From the NCBI GenBank assembly GCA_021790935.1, contig JAJYFL010000002.1, positions 204,215 to 268,214 of the forward strand: DNA of 64,000 nt. Direction: 5' to 3'. Source of the DNA: a bacterium (GTDB lineage: Bacteria > Vulcanimicrobiota > Vulcanimicrobiia > Vulcanimicrobiales > Vulcanimicrobiaceae). Position numbers and translations under genes: made by a program. Positions within the stretch are counted from its first letter, which is position 1. Every line of letters begins with the position of its first letter. Under the pieces are notes generated by a model. That model made no database searches, had not been told where the DNA came from, and saw only the letters and a list, made by a program, of their open reading frames with translations. Positions 1-6,046 of the stretch are shown here, in pieces.

Positions 1-289
1 TTAGCGCCTGGCGCCCCCAACGGTAGACCGGCCCGGCGTCCCCGGTCCAAAAGAACGGCGTGCCCGTTTCGTCGGTGACGGCGTAGGCCACCATTTGGGC
101 GCGGCGAGCCGTAAGCATATGGCGATAGCGGCGCCGGAAGAGCGCCGCCGCCGTGGCCCCGGAGAATCGGAGTTCGCCGACGGCGCCCGCCATCTCCAGG
201 GCGACGCGATGCCGGCCGCGGCGCCGCAGCAGCCGTAACTCGAGCGGAGGCAGCGCGATCGCTTCTAAGCTGCCGGCGTCGACGCGCAT
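1..289 (-). CDS. Partial protein of unknown function downstream of HprK-like kinase (3' end cut by window edge)
   Basis: An open minus-strand frame starts at ATG 289-287 and runs without a stop to the left edge, so about 96 residues are visible. It begins MRVDAGSLEAIALPPLEL and later reads AQMVAYAVTDETGTPFFW. The start lies 23 nt inside the 3' end of the HprK-like gene, which suggests translational coupling in one operon with the two small peptides upstream. The visible part has no catalytic motif that I can name. The pattern of a short beta-rich segment followed by 'TPFFW...GPVYRWG' resembles the N-terminal part of HprK-related proteins in RiPP and polysaccharide loci, but this is inference. 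The rest of the gene lies outside the window. Confidence 0.6.
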   Translation of the reverse strand, partial: MRVDAGSLEAIALPPLELRLLRRRGRHRVALEMAGAVGELRFSGATAAALFRRRYRHMLTARRAQMVAYAVTDETGTPFFWTGDAGPVYRWGRQAL

Positions 290-1173
290 CTGCAACTCTC
301 TACGGCCTCCAGGAGCGTGGCCGCGGCCTCTCCCGGATCGCCGATCTCCAGCCGGTAACATGTGGTGCGCGCGTACCGCTCGAGCAACCCCCAGATATCG
401 GCAGGCTGCAGGCGCGCGAAGAACGTCCGCGGCAGCACCTCGAGCATGCACTCGGCTGCCGAAATCTGGGTTAGGCGGGCAGCGCGGCCCGCGCTGCGGG
501 TCAAGAGCACGATGTGGCGCAGCGGTAGAGGCTCGGCCAAGACGCGTTCTCCGAAGGCATCGTGCGCGGCGATCAGGCGCCAGGCGTTCTTGTCGGCCGT
601 GGTCGCATGCAGCGCGGAGCGATCGAGCAGCGCTTGGAGCGCCGCGTCGCCGATCAGGCCGCGCGCTTCTTCGCGGACCATCAAGGTACGAGAAAAACCG
701 TGGACGCGTGCGGTCGAGCGTTCGACGAAGACGAACTCGTCGGCGTAGATTCGCGCACCGCGGCGCAGGCACTCGAGTGCGAGCGTGGTCTTGCCGGTTC
801 CGCTGGGAGCGCTCAAGAGGATCGCGCCGTCGCCGATGGCGAGGCCGGCTCCATAAAAAGTGTCGTGTGCCGGCAGGTGCCGGAAAGACGCTGCGAAGAG
901 CTCCGCCGCACCGTAAAACGCCGCCGCCAGCGGGTCGTCGTTTCCGTGAAGTGCGGGAATCGTTATCCGCCGGCCGTTGAAGAGCACGTGCGTCTCCGAG
1001 CCGGCGGAACAAACGATCTCGCCGTAATCGAGGTGGCCTCGCACCGGCGCGCTCGTGCGGAGATCCGCGTAGGCGTGCTCGAGATACGCGCCGACCTCGG
1101 AACGATCGTATCGCACGCACAGCGAGCGGTTGAGGAAGGTAAAGATCAGCGCCGCAGGTTTGCGCTTGCGCAT
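265..1173 (-). CDS. HprK-like P-loop kinase of a RiPP-type locus
   Basis: This 302-residue protein contains a Walker A motif, SAPSGTGKTTLA, at about residues 121-132, followed by an ARIYADE segment typical of HPr-kinase-like proteins. HprK homologues in RiPP loci are tailoring enzymes; the one of the paeninodin lasso-peptide cluster phosphorylates the precursor's C-terminal serine. I chose ATG 1173 because the longer frame to 1290 would run into precursor peptide B. A TTG at 1224 is an alternative, and neither has a strong Shine-Dalgarno site. The gene lies 55 nt downstream of precursor B and overlaps the next gene by 25 nt. The kinase-like fold is likely, but the substrate is not shown by sequence; peptide B ends in SRH and peptide A in an HG repeat. 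Confidence 0.72.
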   Translation of the reverse strand: MRKRKPAALIFTFLNRSLCVRYDRSEVGAYLEHAYADLRTSAPVRGHLDYGEIVCSAGSETHVLFNGRRITIPALHGNDDPLAAAFYGAAELFAASFRHLPAHDTFYGAGLAIGDGAILLSAPSGTGKTTLALECLRRGARIYADEFVFVERSTARVHGFSRTLMVREEARGLIGDAALQALLDRSALHATTADKNAWRLIAAHDAFGERVLAEPLPLRHIVLLTRSAGRAARLTQISAAECMLEVLPRTFFARLQPADIWGLLERYARTTCYRLEIGDPGEAAATLLEAVESCRCASTPAA

Positions 1174-1228
1174 ATGGTGATGCGAGCGGTCGGCGCACCG
1201 CCGAAGCGGTGCGCCTTCGCTCAACCTG

Positions 1229-1342
1229 TTAATGGCGGCTGTTGCCCGGCGAACCGGCAGTAACGCAGCTACCCGAGCCGACCGCTTCACCGAGCAGCTC
1301 CGCAGCTTCGAAGGTTGCGATGACCGCGGGTGGTTGGTACAT
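1229..1342 (-). CDS. RiPP precursor-like peptide B (37 aa, Cys/Ser/Gly tail)
   Basis: The 37-codon frame begins MYQPPAVIATFEAAELL and ends in a tail reading SCVTAGSPGNSRH. A strong Shine-Dalgarno sequence (AGGAGG, 5 nt before ATG) supports translation. Its first 25 residues align without gaps to peptide A just upstream (shared Y2, P5, AVI, TF, LL, EAVGSGS), while the tails differ completely. That is the usual pattern of a conserved leader and variable core. The Y-x-x-P motif followed by an aromatic-acidic pair (F11-E12) matches what is known of leaders bound by PqqD-like RRE domains in lasso-type pathways. If the core starts after the shared block, it has no Asp/Glu at positions 7-9, so a canonical lasso ring is not possible. 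The product class is unknown. Confidence 0.72.
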   Translation of the reverse strand: MYQPPAVIATFEAAELLGEAVGSGSCVTAGSPGNSRH

Positions 1343-1368
1343 AGGATCCTCCTGTCCGGCAGGTGCGT

Positions 1369-1473
1369 TCAATGGCCGTGGCCGTGGCCGTGGTGCGTGC
1401 TGCCCGATCCAACCGCCTCGGCTAGCAAGGCGCCTGCATCGAACGTCACGATGACGGCCGGTCTCTCGTACAT
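1369..1473 (-). CDS. RiPP precursor-like peptide A (34 aa, His-Gly tail)
   Basis: The frame reads MYERPAVIVTFDAG, continues ALLAEAVGSGS, and ends THHGHGHGH. It is preceded by TGGAGGA; two ATG codons are adjacent (1476-1474 and 1473-1471) and the second has the better spacing. The leader is a near copy of that in peptide B 26 nt downstream, with Y-x-x-P at residues 2-5 and F-D at 11-12. The tail alternates His and Gly and comes from a GGC-CAC codon repeat, a composition expected to bind metal ions. No Asp/Glu lies in the tail, so a lasso macrolactam is excluded if the core begins after the shared block. The downstream operon includes an HprK-like kinase. RRE and protease genes are found 10 kb away at 11.5-15.2 kb. 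Confidence 0.72.
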   Translation of the reverse strand: MYERPAVIVTFDAGALLAEAVGSGSTHHGHGHGH

Positions 1474-1705
1474 CATTCCTCCAGACGTCGTCCGATGATC
1501 CGAGGACGCTGCCCCGGGCCGGCGTTCCGGCTACTAACGATTTTATGGATTACGAGGGTGGGACCGGTAGTGGCGAACGACCCAATCCGCCCGAACATTG
1601 GTCCGTTATGTATGAAGTCTGTAAACTCACCGCTCCTTTCGTGCGGAGCGGGTACGATGCAGCCGAAACGTATCAGTGGGTACCGCGAATAGGGAGGGTA
1701 AATCG

Positions 1706-1897
1706 GTGTACTCCTCGATAGAGTGGATCGGCCGTTGCCACGGATGCGGCCGTTCCGCGAGCGTAAACGACGGCGAGATGCTTGCGCGCTCGCGGGTCGC
1801 GACGGCGCGTGCCACGCACTGCGAGCGCTGCGGCGCCCACATCGAACTGAACGTCAGCATCGCGCGGCTTCAGCGAGCGGGATTCTCCCGGAATTAG
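1706..1897 (+). CDS. Small zinc-ribbon-like protein
   Basis: A 63-residue frame starts at GTG 1706, preceded by AGGGAGG 6 nt upstream. It has two C-x-x-C pairs, CHGC and CERC, about 35 residues apart, which suggests a single zinc-binding ribbon. An upstream in-frame GTG at 1676 would add ten residues, but its ribosome site is weaker. The gene lies between the divergent RiPP peptides and the polysaccharide locus, in a stretch with no better candidate. Similar small zinc-ribbon proteins are common and mostly uncharacterised. It may be a real small gene or a chance frame in GC-rich DNA. Confidence 0.45.
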   Translation: MYSSIEWIGRCHGCGRSASVNDGEMLARSRVATARATHCERCGAHIELNVSIARLQRAGFSRN

Positions 1898-2036
1898 GTC
1901 CAGAAGGTCCGGCGCCTTGGGCCGTTAGACCCAATGCACCGGCCTCGTTCCCCTAAGGCCGAGCGTACCGAGCACCAAGGTCCCAACGTTCGGGGGGTAA
2001 CGGACTCTGCCGTGCGGCGCGCGTCGGAAATACAAT
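1894..2036 (+). promoter_or_regulatory. Probable promoter/leader region of the polysaccharide locus
   Basis: This gap before the initiating sugar transferase holds TTAGGTCC (1894-1901), TTAGACCC (1925-1932) and a candidate -10 hexamer TACAAT (2031-2036). I see no good -35 at the usual spacing. Related TTAG motifs recur upstream of the PqqD gene and the NarL-type regulator. Assignment as the locus promoter is inference. Confidence 0.25.
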
Positions 2037-2072
2037 CGAGGAACCATCGTAAGCGTTGCCCGCGAGGTTTCC

Positions 2073-3527
2073 TTGAGTCTCACTTCCGCAGCCCTCGAAC
2101 TCGTTGCCGACCGCCGCGCGACCGGCGCGGGATCGCGCGGCGCACCGACGGAGTTTTCGCGCGTGTGGGTCGCGGCTCTCGTCTTCGGCGATCTCTGCAT
2201 GTTCGCCGTTTCGGCGGTTCTCGCTACCGCGATCGTCTTCCACCGTTGGGACGCGCTCTTCGCCGCGCGCGGCGAGCTGCTCTCGGCCAGCGTCTTCGTC
2301 GCATTATGGGTGGCGATCTTTGCCCGGCTCGGATTGTACGAGCGCGAATTTGCGCTCTCGGCAAAAGACGAACTCTATTTTACCGTGGCCGCACTTTCGC
2401 TTGGGATCGTTCCGCAGGCCGTGCTCTTCACCATCGTTCCTTCGATTTCGACGTCACGTGCAGTGCTGCTCTTCTCGGCGGCGATATCGGTCGTGACGGT
2501 CGGCGGTCTCCGCGCGCTGCAGCACGCGCTGCGAGGTGAGTTCGCGAGGCGCCGTCCGCTGCGGATTGCGCTCGTGGGGCGCTCCGACCGGATCGCCGGC
2601 GCAGGAGCGCGTATCGGCAAGCGTCATCATGGCGCGGAGATCATGTACGTGGCTGTCGACGACTTGGACGCGAGCATGGACGGACATCTCTTGAATATCT
2701 TCGGCGAGGCGAGCGGCATCGAATGGCTCGACCGAGCGCTGCAGTGGCGATGCGACGAGCTGATCCTCACGGAGATTCCACCCCCGCAGATCATCCCGTC
2801 GCTTTTGGCGCGGACCGAGGACCATGGCGTCCGCGTCGCTTTTGCTCCGCCTCGGATCCTCGCTCATGCCTACTCGCTGAAGCTGCAGCAGAACGGGCAG
2901 CAGGCGCTCATCGTCCCGTCGCAGTTGAGCGCGGCTCGTCCCTCCGCGCGGCTCCTCAAACGGCTCTTCGATTTCGGCCTCGCTCTGGTGGCCTCGATCG
3001 TCGTCTCCCCGGTGCTGCTGATCGCAGCGCTGGCCGTATGGATCGACTCCGGCCGGCCGATATTTTACGGTCAAGAACGCATCGGCCGGTACGGGCAGCC
3101 TTTCACGATCTTCAAGTTTCGGTCGATGCGGCTCGATGCGGAGGCCCAGAGCGGAGCCGTCTGGGCGCGCACCGACGACGCCCGCGTGACGCGCGTGGGA
3201 CGATGGCTGCGCCGCTTGAGCATCGACGAACTGCCGCAGTTGCTCAACGTTCTGCGCGGCGAGATGTCCATCGTCGGGCCGCGCCCCGAACGCCCGGCAT
3301 TCGTCGGCGCGTTTCGGGCCAAGGTCCCGCGCTACGACGAACGTCACCTGGTGCGTCCCGGCATTACGGGTTGGTCGCATGTGAACATGGAACGCATTCT
3401 GGACGCGTCCCAGATAGCCGATCGCCTGAGCTACGATCTGGCCTATGTAGAGAACTGGAGCCTCTTCCTCGACGTTTCGATCGTCCTCAAGACCGGCTTC
3501 GAGTTTCTGTTCCACCGCGCGGCCTAG
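2073..3527 (+). CDS. Polyprenyl-phosphate sugar-1-phosphate transferase (WcaJ/ExoY type)
   Basis: This 484-residue integral membrane enzyme should start polymer synthesis by moving a sugar-1-phosphate from a UDP-sugar to undecaprenyl phosphate. The N-terminal part has four to five hydrophobic segments and a CoA-binding-like nucleotide-fold region (about 160-280), as in long WcaJ-type enzymes. The catalytic bacterial sugar transferase domain starts near residue 296 (KRLFDFG) and contains GQERIG, FKFRSM, SIDELPQLLNVLRGEMS and VGPRPERP, all hallmarks of the family. TTG 2073 is the start, preceded by GAGG. It is the first gene of the plus-strand run that continues to 19.7 kb. The sugar specificity cannot be read from sequence. 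Confidence 0.9.
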   Translation: MSLTSAALELVADRRATGAGSRGAPTEFSRVWVAALVFGDLCMFAVSAVLATAIVFHRWDALFAARGELLSASVFVALWVAIFARLGLYEREFALSAKDELYFTVAALSLGIVPQAVLFTIVPSISTSRAVLLFSAAISVVTVGGLRALQHALRGEFARRRPLRIALVGRSDRIAGAGARIGKRHHGAEIMYVAVDDLDASMDGHLLNIFGEASGIEWLDRALQWRCDELILTEIPPPQIIPSLLARTEDHGVRVAFAPPRILAHAYSLKLQQNGQQALIVPSQLSAARPSARLLKRLFDFGLALVASIVVSPVLLIAALAVWIDSGRPIFYGQERIGRYGQPFTIFKFRSMRLDAEAQSGAVWARTDDARVTRVGRWLRRLSIDELPQLLNVLRGEMSIVGPRPERPAFVGAFRAKVPRYDERHLVRPGITGWSHVNMERILDASQIADRLSYDLAYVENWSLFLDVSIVLKTGFEFLFHRAA

Positions 3528-3537
3528 ATAGAAGGAT

Positions 3538-4761
3538 ATGAACGTCGCGCTCGTCTGCGTCTGCTTCCCGTACGGCGATAAGGAGCCGTATCTGGAGAGC
3601 GAGCTGGCCGGCCTGCGCCCGCATTTTGGGCGCATGGTGGTGATGCCCGTCGCTCCAGCCGCCCGGGCGCGCGGTTATCGAACCGCCGGCGCCGACGTGG
3701 TCGCACGGCCGCTCTTCTCGCTAGGCGTGCTGATCGCAGCGTTGCGGGAAGTGCGCCGCAACCCGGTCGCCGTAGCGCGCACGACCCTAACGCTCCTCGG
3801 CGCGCGCGGGCGGCCGGTCACCAAACTCAAGAATCTGGCGGTGCTGCCGAAGGCGCTGGCGCTCTGCCGAGAGGTCCGCGACCGCGGCGTCGATCACATC
3901 CACGCCTATTGGCTCTCGACGCCGGCCACGGTTGCCTACGTCATCTCGCGTTTGACCGGCATTCCCTGGAGTGCCAGCGCCCATCGCTGGGACATCTACG
4001 AGGAGAACGCCCTCGACGTCAAAGTGGCCAGCGCTCGTTTCGTGCGCGCGATCTCGCTGCGAGGACGCGACGATCTGCGCTCGCGCGTGCCGGCGGCCGT
4101 CGCCGATCGGATCGCGTGCGTTCCTCTGGGGATCCAGATACCCGTCGCCGGCGTGCGCCCGCATCCGAAACGCGGTTTCCTTTCGCTGCTGTGCGCGGCG
4201 GCGCTCGTCCCCGTCAAGGGACACGCTACGCTCATCGGGGCGCTCGCGACCGCACGCGAATCCGGAGTCGACGTGCGCTGCACCTTCGCGGGCGACGGTC
4301 TGCTGAGGACGGCCCTGCAGCGTGCCGTCGACGCGGCGGCGCTGGGCGGCGCCATACGATTCGACGGTCACGTTCCGCGCGCGCAGTTGCACCGGCGCAT
4401 GCTCGACGGCGAGTTCGACGCCGTCGTTCTCGCGAGCACGGAGCGGCCGGGCGGACTCATGGAAGGCATTCCCGCGGCTCTAATCGAGGCTATGGCGTTT
4501 GGGATCCCGGTGATCGCGACCGATTCCGGGAGCGTGCCCGAGTTGGTCGACGCGAGCACGGGGTGGCTGGTCAAGGCCGGCGATTCGCGCGCGCTGGCGG
4601 CGGCGATCGTCGCATTGGCGCGAGACGGAGGACTCGCGGCTTCTCGTTCGGCAGCCGCTCGCCGGCGTGTCGAGTGCCGGCACGACGTCCGCGCGGCGGC
4701 ACGCTCCATCGCCGCTCGCATCGACGAGGCGCAATTCGCTCACGAGAGGGTCCCCGCATGA
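3538..4761 (+). CDS. Glycosyltransferase family 4
   Basis: This 407-residue cytoplasmic GT-B enzyme has a C-terminal GT4 domain with the donor-binding pattern ERPGG-LMEGIPAALIEAMAFGIPVIATDSGSVPELV around residues 300-340, including the E-x7-E type acidic pair. The N-terminal half carries an HAYWLSTPATVAY acceptor-side segment typical of this group. ATG 3538 follows GAAGGA and lies 10 nt after the sugar transferase stop. The stop overlaps the next gene by 4 nt. It probably adds a sugar to the lipid-linked intermediate; donor and acceptor are unknown. Confidence 0.85.
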   Translation: MNVALVCVCFPYGDKEPYLESELAGLRPHFGRMVVMPVAPAARARGYRTAGADVVARPLFSLGVLIAALREVRRNPVAVARTTLTLLGARGRPVTKLKNLAVLPKALALCREVRDRGVDHIHAYWLSTPATVAYVISRLTGIPWSASAHRWDIYEENALDVKVASARFVRAISLRGRDDLRSRVPAAVADRIACVPLGIQIPVAGVRPHPKRGFLSLLCAAALVPVKGHATLIGALATARESGVDVRCTFAGDGLLRTALQRAVDAAALGGAIRFDGHVPRAQLHRRMLDGEFDAVVLASTERPGGLMEGIPAALIEAMAFGIPVIATDSGSVPELVDASTGWLVKAGDSRALAAAIVALARDGGLAASRSAAARRRVECRHDVRAAARSIAARIDEAQFAHERVPA

Positions 4762-6041
4762 AGATCTCCGTCGTTGGCTTGGGGTACATCGGTTTACCTA
4801 CGGGCGCGATGCTTGCTGAGGCCGGCCACGAGGTGTGCGGCTTCGACGTCAACGCGCAACTGCGGTCCAGGCTGTGCGCGGGTGATATCCCGGGTACGGA
4901 GCAGCCGGTCCGCGAGCTCGCGGCCAAGGCCATTGCGGAAGGGCGGATGCGCGTAAGCGAGCGGATCGAAAGCGCCGATGCCTACGTTATTTGCACGCCG
5001 ACCCCGACGATCGACAATCGGCCCGACCTACGCTTCGTCGAGGCTGCGGCCGCGGCCGTGGCGGCAGTGGCACGTCCCGGCGACTTGGTCGTCCTCGAAT
5101 CAACCGTTCCGCCAGGTACGACGGAGCGTATCGTCGGCAACGCGTTGCGGCGCGCCGGCAAGAAGCCCGACGAGTTTCGCATCGCGCACTGCCCCGAGCG
5201 CGTGATCCCCGGAAACATCGTCTACGAACTTCGTCATAACGCGCGCGTGATCGGCGGCCGGACCGCCGACGATGCGCGCTACGCGCGCGACCTCTACGCC
5301 TCCTTCGTCGACGGCGAGTTGATGCTCACCGACTGCACGACGGCCGAGCTCGTGAAGGTGGTCGAAAACACGTATCGCGACGTCAACATCGCGTTTGCCA
5401 ACGAGTTGGCGCTCCTGGCCGAAGAGCTCGGTGTCGACGTGTGGGAGACGATCGAACTCGCCAACAAGCATCCGCGCGTTAACATCCTGCGCCCGGGCCC
5501 CGGCGTCGGCGGCCACTGCATCCCTGTCGACCCGCATTTTCTTTCGAACGCCAACCCGTTCTCGACCGAGCTCATCCAGACCGCTCGCCGCGTGAACGAG
5601 CGCATGCCGCATCGCGTCGTGCGCCGGGTCGTGGAGTACGTTCCCGGCGAGCCGGCCGAAAAGAAGATCGTGCTGCTGGGGGCCGCCTATAAGGCCGATG
5701 TCGACGATGCGCGCGAGAGCCCGACCCAACGCGTCGAGGAGTTGTTACGCGAGCGCGGCTATCGAACGTGCGTCTACGATCCGCTCGTAACGTCGTTCAG
5801 CCGTCCGCTCTGCGCTAGCCTCGAGGAGGCGGTCGCAGGAGCCGATGCGCTGGTTCTGATGACCGACCATGCCGCCTTCCGGGCCGTCGAACCGGGGATG
5901 GCCGGCGGACTCATGCGCGGGCGCGTGCTGATCGACGCGCGCCGCTTCTTCGATGCCGAATCCTGGCGCGCGGCCGGCTTCACGACCTACGTGCTCGGCG
6001 CTCGCGCGAGCAGTTCGCTCGCAGACCTGGCGATGGCCTGA
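4758..6041 (+). CDS. wecC: UDP-N-acetyl-D-mannosamine dehydrogenase-type nucleotide-sugar dehydrogenase
   Basis: The 427-residue protein has the NAD-binding start VVGLGYIGLPTG, the middle-domain catalytic segment GPGVGGHCIPVDPHF (active-site Cys within GHC), and a C-terminal UDP-binding domain. WecC-type enzymes oxidise UDP-ManNAc to UDP-ManNAcA with two NAD+. The GHCIPVDP context and the VESTVPPGTT-type segment fit the ManNAc/GlcNAc branch better than UDP-glucose dehydrogenase. ATG 4758 overlaps the preceding stop (ATGA). It provides the uronic acid that the downstream C5-epimerase domain and uronate-dehydrogenase-like SDR may act on. The exact substrate is inferred. Confidence 0.85.
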   Translation: MKISVVGLGYIGLPTGAMLAEAGHEVCGFDVNAQLRSRLCAGDIPGTEQPVRELAAKAIAEGRMRVSERIESADAYVICTPTPTIDNRPDLRFVEAAAAAVAAVARPGDLVVLESTVPPGTTERIVGNALRRAGKKPDEFRIAHCPERVIPGNIVYELRHNARVIGGRTADDARYARDLYASFVDGELMLTDCTTAELVKVVENTYRDVNIAFANELALLAEELGVDVWETIELANKHPRVNILRPGPGVGGHCIPVDPHFLSNANPFSTELIQTARRVNERMPHRVVRRVVEYVPGEPAEKKIVLLGAAYKADVDDARESPTQRVEELLRERGYRTCVYDPLVTSFSRPLCASLEEAVAGADALVLMTDHAAFRAVEPGMAGGLMRGRVLIDARRFFDAESWRAAGFTTYVLGARASSSLADLAMA

Positions 6042-6046
6042 AGGTC

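Noticed and set aside
1229..1476. Classical lasso peptide precursors
   Set aside because: The leader pattern fits, but neither tail has Asp/Glu at ring positions 7-9 after the shared block, and no asparagine-synthetase-like cyclase is in the window.
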